A stretch of 64,000 bases of DNA, from NCBI RefSeq assembly GCF_028680575.1, contig NZ_JAPCKI010000002.1, positions 186,001 to 250,000 on the forward strand. Direction: 5' to 3'. Both the position numbers and the translations under genes were made by a program. The DNA is from Acidovorax benzenivorans. GTDB lineage: Bacteria; Pseudomonadota; Gammaproteobacteria; Burkholderiales; Burkholderiaceae_C. The notes under the pieces are model-generated. The model had not been told where the DNA came from. It made no database searches and was given only the letters and a program-made list of their open reading frames with translations. Position 1 is the first letter of the stretch. Every line of letters begins with the position of its first letter. Shown piece after piece: positions 33,573 to 42,789 of the stretch.

Positions 33573-34853
33573 ATGCAGGAGTTCGGAGGTTTTTCCGCCG
33601 CGCTGGCCGTGCTGGCGAGCGCGGCGGGGTGCGGTTTGTTGATGGGGATCGAGCGCGAGCGCCGCAAGGGCGAAGGGCCCGACCGGGCGCTGGCAGGGGT
33701 GCGGTCGTTCACCCTGGCCTCGTTGGGGGGCGCCGCAGCAGCCCTGACGGGCTTGCACGCACTGGTGGCGGTGGGGGCTGCTTTGGTGGCGGCACTGACC
33801 GTGGTGGCCTATGCGCGCGACCGGTCCGGCGACCCGGGCGTGACCACCGAGATCGCCCTGTTTGTGGCCTATGTGATCGGGGTGACCTGCACGCGCGACC
33901 AGTTGCTGGCCGCCGCCCTGGCGGTGGTAGTGACAGGGTTGCTGGCGCTGCGAGACGCGCTGCACCAGTTCTCTAACCAGTGGCTGCAGCCCGGCGAGGT
34001 GCGCAGCGGGCTCATTCTGGCTGCGCTGGCCTTGCTGGTGTATCCGCTCGCCCCCAACACACCCCTGTGGCAAGGGGGACTGAACCCACAGGTGGTCGTG
34101 CGTCTGGTCATCGTGCTGCTGGTGATCCAGTCGCTGGCGCATCTGGCCAAGCGGCTGATGCAGGCGCGCCATGCGGTGGCGCTGTCGGCGCTGGCCTCCG
34201 GGTTTGTGTCGAGCACCGCCACCATCGGCAGCCTGGGTATGGAGGTGCGTGCGGGTCGGGCCACGGCGCGCACCAACGCGGGCGCAGGGGTGCTGTCGTG
34301 TGTGGCCACCATGGCGCAGATCGTGGTGGTGGCTGCCACCGTGCAGCCGCAGTGGCTGGCGCGGCTGTGGCTGCCTGCGCTGGCGGGCGGGTGTGTGGCG
34401 GCCGCCGTGGGGTGGTGGGGCGGTCGGGGTGCTGCGCGCCTGTCCGCAAAGGCTGCGGATGCCGGGGCGGATGTGGCTGCTGCCGTGCCCCCCGATACCC
34501 CCATGTTCAAGCTGCGTGATGCCCTGCTGATTGCAGCCCTGCTCACGGGTATCCAGGTCGGTGTGCAGGGACTCACGGCGTGGCAAGGCGATGCAGGCAT
34601 GCTGGCTGGCGCGTTGCTGGCGGCGCTGGCCGACGTGCACGCCGCCACCGCCGCCGTGCTGGTGCGAGGCGGGCCGCACAGCGCGTTCGCCCCCGCCATT
34701 GCGCAAGCCCTGATGGCCGCGCTGCTGGTGCATGCGGGCAGCAAATGTGTGGTGGCCCTGGCCAGTGGCGGCTGGCGCTACGCATTGGCCGTGGCGCCGG
34801 GCGTGCTGGCGCACACCCTGGCCTTTGTGGGGGTGCTGGCCCTGCAGGCATAG
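33573..34853 (+). CDS. MgtC/SapB-DUF4010 family membrane protein
   Basis: 426-residue polytopic membrane protein. The N-terminal ~130 residues match MgtC/SapB (GLLMGIERERRKGEGPDRALAGVRSFTLASLGGA). The remainder is DUF4010, with about seven further hydrophobic segments. Long MgtC-DUF4010 proteins are common in proteobacteria; a magnesium or membrane-potential role is often suggested but is not established for this branch. I chose the ATG at 33573 (MQEFGGFSAAL), preceded by CGGGAG; the frame open to 33465 adds an unlikely basic stretch. dbpA follows after 33 bp in the same direction. Confidence 0.85.
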   Translation: MQEFGGFSAALAVLASAAGCGLLMGIERERRKGEGPDRALAGVRSFTLASLGGAAAALTGLHALVAVGAALVAALTVVAYARDRSGDPGVTTEIALFVAYVIGVTCTRDQLLAAALAVVVTGLLALRDALHQFSNQWLQPGEVRSGLILAALALLVYPLAPNTPLWQGGLNPQVVVRLVIVLLVIQSLAHLAKRLMQARHAVALSALASGFVSSTATIGSLGMEVRAGRATARTNAGAGVLSCVATMAQIVVVAATVQPQWLARLWLPALAGGCVAAAVGWWGGRGAARLSAKAADAGADVAAAVPPDTPMFKLRDALLIAALLTGIQVGVQGLTAWQGDAGMLAGALLAALADVHAATAAVLVRGGPHSAFAPAIAQALMAALLVHAGSKCVVALASGGWRYALAVAPGVLAHTLAFVGVLALQA

Positions 34854-34886
34854 CGGCTGGTGAAGGCGGGGCCGGATAATCGGCCC

Positions 34887-36305
34887 ATGACCTCCAAAGA
34901 AAACCAAGCCCGCACTGATTTCAGCGCGCTGGCCCTCAGCCCCGCCACGCTGGCCAACCTGCAGCAGCTGGGCTACACCACCATGACGCCCATCCAGGCA
35001 GCCAGCTTGCCGCCCGCGCTGCTGGGCAAAGACCTGATTGCCCAGGCCAGCACGGGCAGCGGCAAAACCGCTGCGTTTGCCCTGGCCCTGCTGGCCAACC
35101 TCAACCCCCGCCGTTTTGCGGTGCAGGCCCTGGTGCTGTGCCCCACGCGCGAGCTGGCCGACCAGGTGACCACCGAGATCCGCCGCCTGGCGCGGGCCGA
35201 AGAAAACATCAAGGTCGTGACCCTGTGCGGCGGCGTGCCACTGCGCGGCCAGATGCTGAGCCTGGAGCACGGCGCGCACATTGTGGTGGGCACCCCCGGC
35301 CGTGTGATGGACCATCTGGAGCGCCAGCACCTCACGCTGGAGGCGCTGAACACCCTGGTGCTCGACGAGGCTGACCGCATGCTGGACATGGGTTTCTTCG
35401 ACGACATCGTTGTGGTGGCCAAGCAGTGCCCCAAAGAGCGTCAGACCTTGCTCTTTTCTGCCACCTACCCCGAAGGTATCGCCAAGCTCAGTGCGCAGTT
35501 CATGAAGTCGCCCGAGCAGATCACGGTGCAGGCGCAGCATGCCGAAGGCAAGATCGAGCAGCGTTGGTACGAGGTGAAGAACAGCGAGCGCCTGCACACG
35601 GTGTCCCAGCTGCTCAACCACTTCCGGCCCGAATCTTCGATTGCCTTTTGCAACACCAAGCAGCAGTGCCGCGACTTGGTGGGCGTGCTGCAGGCGCAGG
35701 GCTTCAGCGCGCTGGCGCTGTTCGGCGAGTTGGAGCAGCGCGAGCGCGACCAGGTGCTGGTGCAGTTTGCCAACAAGAGCTGCTCGGTGCTGGTGGCCAC
35801 CGACGTGGCCGCGCGCGGCCTGGACATTGCCAACCTGGCCGCGGTCATCAACGTGGACGTGACGCCCGACCCCGAGGTGCACATCCACCGCATCGGCCGC
35901 ACGGGCCGGGGCGATGCCGAAGGGCTGGCGCTGAACCTGGCCAGCCTGGACGAGATGGGCAGTGTGGGCAAGATCGAGCAACTGCAGGGCCGCGAGTCGC
36001 GCTGGTTCCCTGTGACCGACCTCACGCCCACGGGCAGTGGCCCGCTGGTGCCGCCCATGGTCACCATCCAGATCATCGGTGGCCGCAAGGAGAAGATCCG
36101 CGCGGGCGACGTGCTGGGCGCGCTGACCGGCGACATGGGCTACACCCGCGAGCAGATCGGCAAGATCAACGTGAACGATTTCTCTACCTATGTGGCGGTG
36201 GACCGCGCCATCGGCGCCCAAGCGGCCCAACGCCTGAACCAGGGCCGGGTGAAGGGCAAGACCGTGAAGGCGCGGCTGGTGACCGGAACCCAGGACTTTG
36301 AGTGA
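34887..36305 (+). CDS. dbpA: ATP-dependent RNA helicase DbpA
   Basis: 472-residue DEAD-box helicase that remodels 23S rRNA helix 92 during 50S subunit assembly. Helicase motifs are intact: Q-motif MTPIQAASLP, ASTGSGKTAAFALALL, PTRELADQV, VLDEADRMLDMGFF, SATYP, and HRIGRTGRGDAEG. The C-terminal ~75 residues (VTIQIIGGRKEKIRAGDVLGALTGDMGY ... INVNDFSTYVAVDR) are the DbpA RNA-binding domain, which separates it from other RhlE-type helicases. I chose the ATG at 34887. A palindromic repeat follows the stop and separates it from the convergent ankyrin gene. Confidence 0.96.
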   Translation: MTSKENQARTDFSALALSPATLANLQQLGYTTMTPIQAASLPPALLGKDLIAQASTGSGKTAAFALALLANLNPRRFAVQALVLCPTRELADQVTTEIRRLARAEENIKVVTLCGGVPLRGQMLSLEHGAHIVVGTPGRVMDHLERQHLTLEALNTLVLDEADRMLDMGFFDDIVVVAKQCPKERQTLLFSATYPEGIAKLSAQFMKSPEQITVQAQHAEGKIEQRWYEVKNSERLHTVSQLLNHFRPESSIAFCNTKQQCRDLVGVLQAQGFSALALFGELEQRERDQVLVQFANKSCSVLVATDVAARGLDIANLAAVINVDVTPDPEVHIHRIGRTGRGDAEGLALNLASLDEMGSVGKIEQLQGRESRWFPVTDLTPTGSGPLVPPMVTIQIIGGRKEKIRAGDVLGALTGDMGYTREQIGKINVNDFSTYVAVDRAIGAQAAQRLNQGRVKGKTVKARLVTGTQDFE

Positions 36306-36352
36306 AATTGGCCGCTGGCGCTTACCCGTAAAGCGCTAGTAGCTATCAAATT
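36305..36352. repeat. Dispersed palindromic repeat, copy 7
   Basis: AAATTGGCCGCTGGCGCTTACCCGTAAAGCGCTAGTAGCTATCAAA, near-consensus, begins at the dbpA stop codon between convergent genes. Confidence 0.75.
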
Positions 36353-36369
36353 TGCATTGACGTCGGCGC

Positions 36370-37062
36370 TCAGCGCTTTGCAGCAGCGGCCTCCAGCAGT
36401 CGCACCATCTCGCCAAAGCCCCGCTGGCGCGCCAGCTGCAAGGGCGTGTTGCCTTGCCGGTCGGTCAGCGTCTGGCTGGCCCCTGCCTGCAGCAGGGCCT
36501 GTAGCGTGGCCTGGTGGCGCGGGCCGCCGTTGCCCAGCACGATGGACTCGATGAGCGCCGTCCAGTGCAGGTTGTTCACATGGTCCAGCGGCGCCCCGGC
36601 GGCGATCAGCTGGCGCACCACGCCGTCGTGCCCCAGGTGGGCGGCGGCAATCAGGGCGGTGCCGTCGTAGCGGCTGGTCACCTGTTTTGCGCTTGCGCCC
36701 AGTTGCAGCAGCAGGCGCAGCGTGGCCTCGTCGTCGGCCACGGCGGCGATGGTCACGGCGTCGTAGCGGTCGTTCTCCAGCGCATTCAGGTCGGCCCCAG
36801 CCTGGGCGAGGGCGCGGATGGCATCGGCCTGCCGCGCATAGGTGGCCACATGCAGTGGTGTGCGGCCGTAGCCATCGCGGGCATTCACGTCGGCCCGCGC
36901 TGCGATCAGCTGGGTGAGCCTGGGCACATCGCCCCGCGCCGCAGTTGCATGCAGGCCCTGATGGGCCGCTGTTTCTGCCGCACTGGGAGGCACCTGAGCC
37001 TGGGCCGCGGTGGCACAGGCCAGTGCAGCGGCCAGGGCGAAAACAAGATTCCACGGCTTCAT
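36370..37062 (-). CDS. Secreted ankyrin-repeat protein
   Basis: 230 residues. A signal peptide is evident (MKPWNLVFALAAALACATAAQAQ, cut after AQA), so the protein is periplasmic. About five ankyrin repeats follow (ADVNARDGYGRTPLHVATYARQ, ADLNALENDRYDAVTIAAV, SRYDGTALIAAAHLGHDGVV, LHWTALIESIVLG, DRQGNTPLQLARQRGFGEMV). Periplasmic ankyrin proteins often accompany catalases or stress proteins; here the upstream neighbour is a heme-binding HbpS/GlcG-like protein, 43 bp away on the same strand. That suggests a shared periplasmic role, perhaps in redox or heme protection; this is inference. Confidence 0.85.
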   Translation of the reverse strand: MKPWNLVFALAAALACATAAQAQVPPSAAETAAHQGLHATAARGDVPRLTQLIAARADVNARDGYGRTPLHVATYARQADAIRALAQAGADLNALENDRYDAVTIAAVADDEATLRLLLQLGASAKQVTSRYDGTALIAAAHLGHDGVVRQLIAAGAPLDHVNNLHWTALIESIVLGNGGPRHQATLQALLQAGASQTLTDRQGNTPLQLARQRGFGEMVRLLEAAAAKR

Positions 37063-37105
37063 GGGGGCCTCCGTTGAATGCTCAGTTGCCTGTGGTTGGG
37101 CTGGC

Positions 37106-37591
37106 TTACTTCAGCAAATCCTGCACCTTGGCGATGCCCGCCACCGCGCATTGCTCGTCCAGGTGGCCGCCGGGTGCACCGCCCACGCCCACAGCGCCGA
37201 TCACCTCGTTGCCCACCTTCACCGGCACGCCGCCGCCCAGCAGCAGGTAGCCGGGAATGTTCACCAGGTTGGCTGCAGCGGGGTTCTTCTGTGCGCCTTC
37301 CATCATGGCCAGCGTGGTGTTCTTGGCCGATGCCGAGGTGTAGGCCTTGAGGCGGCTGGCTTCCAGCGTGTGGGGGCCTGCGTTGTCGGCGCGGTGCACG
37401 GCGCGCACGGTGCCTGCGCGGTCCACCACGGTGGCGGTCACGTTGTGACCGTTGGCGCTGCAGGTGGCCACGGTTTGCGCGGCGATCTGCGTGGCCAGGT
37501 CCAGCGACATGTTCTTTTCGGTGCGCACGCCTTCGGCGCTGGCGGCGGTGGCGATCAGGGACAGGGCGACGGTGGCGAGGCGGTTTTGCAT
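37106..37591 (-). CDS. HbpS/GlcG family heme-binding protein, exported
   Basis: 161 residues with an N-terminal signal peptide (VALSLIATAASA) followed by a GlcG/HbpS (DUF336) domain: LATQIAAQTVATCSANGHNVTATVVDRAGTVRAVHR, SRLKAYTSASAKNTT, and PVKVGNEVIGAVGVGGAPGGHLDEQCAVAGIAK. In Streptomyces the homologue HbpS binds heme, is secreted and controls the SenS-SenR two-component system. Here a response-regulator gene and a sensor kinase gene lie directly upstream on the same strand, which parallels that system. A CCGTAG-AA-CTACGG palindrome lies about 106 bp ahead of the start. Function by analogy: heme or redox sensing in the periplasm. Confidence 0.85.
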   Translation of the reverse strand: MQNRLATVALSLIATAASAEGVRTEKNMSLDLATQIAAQTVATCSANGHNVTATVVDRAGTVRAVHRADNAGPHTLEASRLKAYTSASAKNTTLAMMEGAQKNPAAANLVNIPGYLLLGGGVPVKVGNEVIGAVGVGGAPGGHLDEQCAVAGIAKVQDLLK

Positions 37592-37696
37592 GGTGTTCTC
37601 CGGTGTTTCTGGGTCGGTGCCACCCTTTGTGGCGCCGTGGGAGAACTGTAGAAATTGCCGCCGTTTTCAGCCATTCGTGTGGCTACGCGCGGCCCT

Positions 37697-37710
37697 CCGT
37701 AGAACTACGG
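37697..37710. promoter_or_regulatory. Palindrome CCGTAGAACTACGG upstream of the HbpS-like gene
   Basis: Perfect 6-bp arms around AA, in the 139-bp gap between the response-regulator stop and the HbpS-like start. It has the size and symmetry of a FixJ/LuxR-type regulator site. Confidence 0.5.
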
Positions 37711-37730
37711 AAAGCCCGCCAAGGGGCAGC

Positions 37731-38363
37731 TCACGCTGCCGCGTCCACCAGCGCCGCGTAGCGCCGGATCAGCTGCGCCAGCGACTCGGCTCCCAGCTTG
37801 GCAAACAGGTTGGCGCGGTGTGTTTCCACCGTGCGCGGCGAGAGTTCGAGCGCCCGGCCGATCTCCTTGTTGGTCAGCCCCTCAACGATCAGGCCCAGCA
37901 CCTCGCGCTCCCGGGCGGATAGCTGCACAAAACGCTCGCGCGCCTGCTGATCGGCCTGGTGGCGTTCACGGGACCGTACATGTTGGCGCACGGCGTTCTG
38001 CAGGGCCTCGATCAGCACTTCGTCGTCCACGGGTTTTTCGAGAAACTCCGCTGCCCCTGCCTTGAAGGCGCGGCGGCACATCTCCACCGTGCCGTGGCCT
38101 GTGAGCAAGATCATGGGCTGGTCCACACCCTGCGCCAGCAGTTGCTCCAGCACCGTGAGGCCGCTGATGCCCGGCATGCGCACATCCAGCACGATGGCGC
38201 CGATGCTGGCGCGGTCAAACCCGACCATGAAGGACTGCGGGTCGGCCCAGGCCTGCACGCGCAGGCCCACGGTGCTGATGAGCAGGGAGAGGCCCTCGCG
38301 CACGGCGGCATCGTCGTCCACCAGGTGGATCAGGGGCGAGAGGGAGGGGGCGCTATCGGTCAT
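37731..38363 (-). CDS. FixJ-family response regulator (HbpS-linked)
   Basis: 210 residues. The receiver domain has IHLVDDDAAVREGL, the phospho-acceptor aspartate in AIVLDVRMPGISG and the lysine in FLEKPVDDEVL. The output domain is a LuxR/FixJ helix-turn-helix (LSAREREVLGLIVEGLTNKEIGRAL, RTVETHRANLFAKLGAES). The start region overlaps the end of the kinase gene by 11 bp. It lies upstream of the HbpS-like gene, which it probably controls through the palindrome at 37697-37710. Confidence 0.92.
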   Translation of the reverse strand: MTDSAPSLSPLIHLVDDDAAVREGLSLLISTVGLRVQAWADPQSFMVGFDRASIGAIVLDVRMPGISGLTVLEQLLAQGVDQPMILLTGHGTVEMCRRAFKAGAAEFLEKPVDDEVLIEALQNAVRQHVRSRERHQADQQARERFVQLSAREREVLGLIVEGLTNKEIGRALELSPRTVETHRANLFAKLGAESLAQLIRRYAALVDAAA

Positions 38364-39900
38364 CGGTGGGTGGTGCGGCTTGCAGGGTCAGCACAAACTC
38401 AGCGCCCCGCTGGGCGGTGGATGGGGGCGTGGCCTCGGGCGCCAGGGCGAGCTGCGCTCCCATGGCCTGCGCCAGGCTCTCGCACAGCGTGAGGCCCAGG
38501 CCCAGCCCTCCGGTGCGCGTGGTGTAGAAGGGCTCGAACAGGTGCTGGCGCGCCTCGGGCGGGATGCCCGGACCATGGTCGCGCACCGACAGGGTCACCT
38601 GCCCACTTGCCGCACGCGCCATGTTCAGGCGCAGCTGGCGCTCTGCGGGCGGCACCTGCTCCAGTGCCTGCAGGGCGTTCATCAGCAGGTTGTGGATGAT
38701 CTGCTGCAGGGCCACGGGTTCTGCCAGTACGCTGGGCAAGTCCGGTGCGGCAGACACCTCGGGCACCACGCCGCGCTGCGCCAGCTCGGGCTCCAGCAGG
38801 TGCAGCACGTCCTGCACGGCAGTGGGCAGTGCCAGGGGCTGGGACTGACCGGCCAGGTCGGGCCGCTCTACCAGGCGGCGCAGGCGGCCCACCACGGTGG
38901 ATGCGCGGCGCGCCTGCTCCACGGCGCGGGCCATGGCGGTCTGTGCGGTGTCGATGTCGGGTGGGTCGTCTGCCAGCAGGCGCTGGGCGGCCTGGGTGCT
39001 GGACAGCAGGGCGGTCAGCGGCTGGTTCAGCTCGTGGGCCATGCCTGCGGCCAGTTCGCCCAATGTGTTCAGCCGCGCCACCTGGCCCAGGCGCAGCAGC
39101 TCTTCGGCCCGCTGGCGCGCCACGCGCTGGCGCCACAGTGCGCGGCCTGCGGCCCACAGCGCGGCGGTCAGCAGGCACCAGCCCAGCATGCGCCACCAGG
39201 GCAGTTCGTGCAGGTCCACGGTGCGGCGGGCCACCACGTCCAGCGGCTGGCTGGCGGCGGCCAGCAGTTTGTGAAAGTCGTAGGTGCGGATGCCGCTGCC
39301 CCGGTCGGCCTGGCCGGGCTGCACCACAAAGGCCGTGCCGCCATGCTCCAGCGTCACGCGCACCGGGCTGGTGGCCATGTCCATGGGCCACTCGTCGGTG
39401 GGGATGGTGGTGCGCAGGTCGATGTGCAGCGCATAGCTGGCTGGCGTGCCCGCCAGCACCAGGTAGTAGCGGCCTGCGGGCAGGTTCAGGCCCGCCGTAG
39501 CGGCGTGGCCGGTGCGCCGTGAGGTGGCCTCGGCTGCTGTCAGCTCGGCCTGCAGCGCGGGCGGCCAGTCGCTGTGGGCCGAGCGCTGCAGCACCGCCAG
39601 GATCTGCGGGTACACCGACGTCAGGCGGGGCAGGGGCGATGCCGCGTTGTGCAGGTCATCCGCCGCAGCGGCGGGCTGCAGCAGCGCCAGCGTGGCCATG
39701 ATGGCGTCGTGCTGCACCACGCGCTGGCTCAGCAGCCGGTGCACGATGCGTGCGTCGGTCTCAAACGCCGCATGCAGTTGCTGCAGGCGGTTGACCACCA
39801 GCCAGCCGCAACCGGCGCATGCCACCGCCACCCACAGCAGCAGGCTGGGCAGGTGCGGGGTGTGTCGCGAATGAAGACTGCGGCGCCAGGCGGGGAACAT
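38353..39900 (-). CDS. Membrane sensor histidine kinase (HbpS-linked)
   Basis: 515 residues. One membrane helix near residues 18-36 (LLLWVAVACAGCGWLVV) and a second near 235-255 (MLGWCLLTAALWAAGRAL) enclose a periplasmic domain of about 200 residues with no family I recognise. A HisKA domain holds the histidine in AAGMAHELNQPLTALL, and the HATPase has NLLMNALQALE, RDHGPGIPPEARQ and GLGLGLTLCESLAQ. The layout resembles DctB/FixL-type kinases and SenS in having an exposed sensor loop. The response-regulator gene overlaps its 3' end. The exported HbpS-like protein two genes downstream may be its accessory ligand. Confidence 0.9.
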   Translation of the reverse strand: MFPAWRRSLHSRHTPHLPSLLLWVAVACAGCGWLVVNRLQQLHAAFETDARIVHRLLSQRVVQHDAIMATLALLQPAAAADDLHNAASPLPRLTSVYPQILAVLQRSAHSDWPPALQAELTAAEATSRRTGHAATAGLNLPAGRYYLVLAGTPASYALHIDLRTTIPTDEWPMDMATSPVRVTLEHGGTAFVVQPGQADRGSGIRTYDFHKLLAAASQPLDVVARRTVDLHELPWWRMLGWCLLTAALWAAGRALWRQRVARQRAEELLRLGQVARLNTLGELAAGMAHELNQPLTALLSSTQAAQRLLADDPPDIDTAQTAMARAVEQARRASTVVGRLRRLVERPDLAGQSQPLALPTAVQDVLHLLEPELAQRGVVPEVSAAPDLPSVLAEPVALQQIIHNLLMNALQALEQVPPAERQLRLNMARAASGQVTLSVRDHGPGIPPEARQHLFEPFYTTRTGGLGLGLTLCESLAQAMGAQLALAPEATPPSTAQRGAEFVLTLQAAPPTDDR

Positions 39901-40011
39901 GCGCAGATTCTGGCACGAGGGTCTGCGCCCGGGGCTTCCGTTAAACGGCGCTTAAGCTGGCTCTGGTGTAATTTCCGACTCGCCTGTTTGCCGCTCCTTC
40001 CCCTGCCCACC

Positions 40012-40962
40012 ATGTCCGTTTCTTCTCCCGCATCCCACCCCTGGCTTTCGCCCCGCAACCTGCTGTGGGCCTCGGTGGCCGTGGCGGTGGTCACCATCGC
40101 GCTCAAGACGCTGGCCTGGGTGGTCACGGGCTCGGTGGGCCTGTTGTCCGACGCAATGGAGTCGTTTGTGAACCTGGCCAGCGCCATGTTTGCGCTGGCC
40201 ATGGTGACGGTGGCGGCCCGGCCGGCCGATGATGACCACCCCTATGGCCACCACAAGGCCGAGTATTTTTCTTCGGGGTTCGAGGGCATCCTCATCATGG
40301 GCGTGTCGGCGGGCATCCTGTGGGCGGCTGGGCACCGCTTGTTCGATCCACAACCCATCGAGCAGGTGGGCTGGGGCCTCGCGCTGTCGGTACTCAGCTC
40401 GGCCCTCAATGGGCTGCTGGCCTGGGTGATGTTCCGCTCGGCACGCGAGCACCGCTCCATCGCGCTGGAGGCCGATGCTCGCCACCTGGTCACCGATGTG
40501 TGGACCTCGGCCGGTGTGCTGGTGGGCATTGCGGGCGCGGCCCTCACGGGCTGGTTGTGGCTGGATGCGGTGGCGGCCATTGCCGTGGCGTTGAACATCC
40601 TGAAAGAGGGCGTGGAGCTGGTGTGGCGATCGTCCCAGGGCCTCATGGATTCGGCTGTGGAGCCCGAGGTGCAAGCCACTATCGACGCCACCTTGCAGCA
40701 GTTTGTGCAATCGCAGGCGCCCGGTGCCGTGCGTTTTGACCATGTCTCCACCCGCCGTGCGGGCCAGCGCCAGTTTGTGGACATGCACCTGCACATGCCC
40801 GCCCACTGGACCCTGCGGCACGCCGCCGAGCTACGCGGCCAGGTTGAGCTCGCGCTGATGACAGCCGTGCCCGGCCTGCGCGCCACCATCGAACTGCTGC
40901 CTACCGATGTGGAAGCGCATTTTGATGACCCCCATGACGAAACCAGGGAAGCCGTGAAGTGA
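40012..40962 (+). CDS. Cation diffusion facilitator (CDF) efflux protein
   Basis: 316-residue inner-membrane antiporter of the CDF family, which exports divalent metals (zinc, iron, manganese, cobalt). Six helices are predicted over residues 15-205. The first metal site lies near [15 protein letters not shown] and the second near [14 protein letters not shown], a conserved HxxxD pair. The cytosolic loop [14 protein letters not shown] and a C-terminal cytosolic domain are present. I chose the ATG at 40012; the open frame to 39574 lies antisense to the kinase. The stop overlaps the GTG start of dtd, so the two are coupled. Metal specificity cannot be read from the sequence. Confidence 0.92.
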   Translation: MSVSSPASHPWLSPRNLLWASVAVAVVTIALKTLAWVVTGSVGLLSDAMESFVNLASAMFALAMVTVAARPADDDHPYGHHKAEYFSSGFEGILIMGVSAGILWAAGHRLFDPQPIEQVGWGLALSVLSSALNGLLAWVMFRSAREHRSIALEADARHLVTDVWTSAGVLVGIAGAALTGWLWLDAVAAIAVALNILKEGVELVWRSSQGLMDSAVEPEVQATIDATLQQFVQSQAPGAVRFDHVSTRRAGQRQFVDMHLHMPAHWTLRHAAELRGQVELALMTAVPGLRATIELLPTDVEAHFDDPHDETREAVK

Positions 40963-41417
40963 TCAGCGTATTACAACGTGTGCGCGAAGCGCGAGTCGAT
41001 GTGGATGGGCAGACCGTGGGCGCCATCGGTGCGGGCCTGCTCGTGCTGGTGTGCGCCGAGCGCGGCGACACCGAGGCCGAGGCCGACAAGTTGCTGGCCA
41101 AGATCCTCAAGCTGCGCATCTTTTCGGATGCTGCTGGCAAGATGAACCAGAGCGTGCAGGACATCGGTGGCGGCCTGCTGCTGGTCAGCCAGTTCACGCT
41201 AGCGGCAGACACCACCGGTGGCAACCGCCCCAGCTTTACCCAGGCGGCTGCGCCCGACGAGGGGCGGCGGCTGTACGACTACCTGGTGGCCCAGGCGCGC
41301 AAGATTCACCCTGTGGTGGCCACCGGCCAGTTTGCAGCCGATATGCAGGTGCACCTGGTCAACGACGGGCCGGTGACGATTCCGCTGCGAATGCCGCCTG
41401 CAGTTAATCAAAATTGA
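40959..41417 (+). CDS. dtd: D-aminoacyl-tRNA deacylase
   Basis: 152-residue proofreading enzyme that removes D-amino acids (and glycine mis-attached to tRNA-Ala). The active-site motif [17 protein letters not shown] and the cross-subunit Gly-cis-Pro motif (NDGPVTIPL) are both present, and the length is standard. The start is a GTG at 40959 that overlaps the stop of the CDF gene (GTGA), with [13 protein letters not shown] matching the family N-terminus. A palindromic repeat overlaps the end of the gene. Confidence 0.95.
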   Translation: MISVLQRVREARVDVDGQTVGAIGAGLLVLVCAERGDTEAEADKLLAKILKLRIFSDAAGKMNQSVQDIGGGLLLVSQFTLAADTTGGNRPSFTQAAAPDEGRRLYDYLVAQARKIHPVVATGQFAADMQVHLVNDGPVTIPLRMPPAVNQN

Positions 41418-41456
41418 TAGCTGCTTGCGCTTGATATATAAGCGCTAGAGCCTATT
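41405..41456. repeat. Dispersed palindromic repeat, copy 8
   Basis: Begins in the last codons of dtd: AATCAAAATTGATAGCTGCTTGCGCTTGATATATAAGCGCTAGAGCC. It separates dtd from the convergent MFS gene and reaches that gene's stop codon. Confidence 0.55.
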
Positions 41457-42789
41457 TAGGCTCTGATGTTTGCAGAGAAACCAATGGCGACACAGGCAGA
41501 AACCGGAACGCCATGGACGCCAGCGCCAGCCAGGTCGCAATGGCCAACATGACGGCCGTGTGCGCATCCCAGCCCTGGCGCTGGGCGCCGTTGGCCACGA
41601 TGCCGGTGAACCACTGCATCAGCGCCACGCCCAGGAACATTGCCATCGTGTAGGCCGACAAGGCCCGGCCGGTGAGTGCGGGCGGGTACGAGGCGCGCAC
41701 ATCGGCGTACTGCAGCACGCCGTAGCCCGACAGCAGCCCCATCAGCAGGATCAGCACCACGCTGGCGGCAGGGTGCACCCGCAAAAATGCCAGCAGCGCG
41801 AACAGCCCGGCCATCAGCAGCGAGGCGTTGCCAATCCATCGCCGGCGGCGTTTGACGCCCGGGTCCAGCCGGCCCGCCAAACCGGGTGCAAACAGCGCAA
41901 TCAACGACAGGCCCAGCGCCACGTTGCCGCTGTCCACCAGCGTGAGGTAGTAGCGGTCCATCAGCAACGGCGCCAGCCACAGGCCCCGCAGCGACAAAAA
42001 TGCGGCGTAGCCCGACATGCCCAGCAGGAGGATGCCCCAGGTGTGCGGCACCGTGAGCAGCTGGCCAAAGCCGAGCAGCGCCCGGCCCCAGGTTTCGCGC
42101 TGCGCCGGGGGCGGCACCAGCGGGGCAGGCTCGTGCACCCGCAGCCAGATCAGCAGCCACGACAGCGCGCTGAGCACCGCCAGCACGGCATAGCCCGTGC
42201 GCCAGCCGCCACCGTGCTGCACCAGCCAGGCCAGCGGCGTACCGGTGAATAGCAGGCCCAGACCGCCAACTCCCATCGCCACGCCCGACAGGTAGGCAAA
42301 CCGGTCAGCAGGGAAATGTCGCGCAATGAACAGCGTGCAGGCCAGGAACGCGGGCGAGCAGCCCACGCCGATCATCAACTGGCCCACCATCAGCCACGCA
42401 TAGCCGGGCGCTGCCGCCGACAGCGCGGCCCCGCCAATCGCCAGCGGGAAAGCGGTCAGCACCGTGCGCCGCAGGCCCCACAGATCCAGCCCCACGCCCA
42501 TCAGCAACTGGGCCACACCGAACGACAGGCCGAACAGCCCGGCAAAGGCCCCCAGCGACCCGGGCGAAAGTCCGAACTCTGCCGTCAGCCCCTGGGCCAG
42601 GATGGCAGTGGTGGTGCGAAACGCCTGGCTCAGCGCGAACCCGCTGAGCAGCGTGAGCAGCATGGCCCACAGCACGCGGGGCGGTGGGCGGCCGCTGCCT
42701 GCCCTTGGTGCTGGTGCTGGTGTGGGTTCCGGTACCGCCGTAGGCGTGGACCTAGGCGTTGGCGGCGAGGCCAAGGGGCTGCTGCTCAC
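41452..42789 (-). CDS. Major facilitator superfamily transporter
   Basis: 445-residue membrane protein with about twelve hydrophobic segments and an MFS layout. The first helix (VLWAMLLTLLSGFALSQAF) is followed by the motif-A-like MGVGLDLWGLRRTVL. It falls in the nitrate/hexuronate-like group of broad MFS members, but no substrate can be named. The start I favour is the GTG at 42789, which overlaps the stop of the TauE/SafE gene (GTGA); this gives a ~38-residue proline-rich N-terminus. An ATG near 42663 at the first helix is the alternative. The longer open frame reaching 43170 is antisense-type and rejected. Confidence 0.85.
   Translation of the reverse strand: MSSSPLASPPTPRSTPTAVPEPTPAPAPRAGSGRPPPRVLWAMLLTLLSGFALSQAFRTTTAILAQGLTAEFGLSPGSLGAFAGLFGLSFGVAQLLMGVGLDLWGLRRTVLTAFPLAIGGAALSAAAPGYAWLMVGQLMIGVGCSPAFLACTLFIARHFPADRFAYLSGVAMGVGGLGLLFTGTPLAWLVQHGGGWRTGYAVLAVLSALSWLLIWLRVHEPAPLVPPPAQRETWGRALLGFGQLLTVPHTWGILLLGMSGYAAFLSLRGLWLAPLLMDRYYLTLVDSGNVALGLSLIALFAPGLAGRLDPGVKRRRRWIGNASLLMAGLFALLAFLRVHPAASVVLILLMGLLSGYGVLQYADVRASYPPALTGRALSAYTMAMFLGVALMQWFTGIVANGAQRQGWDAHTAVMLAIATWLALASMAFRFLPVSPLVSLQTSEPK

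Noticed and set aside
33345-36230. 961-codon minus-strand frame covering mgtC-like and dbpA
   Set aside because: It is antisense to two well-recognised genes, has low-complexity His/Gln/Arg composition and no family features.
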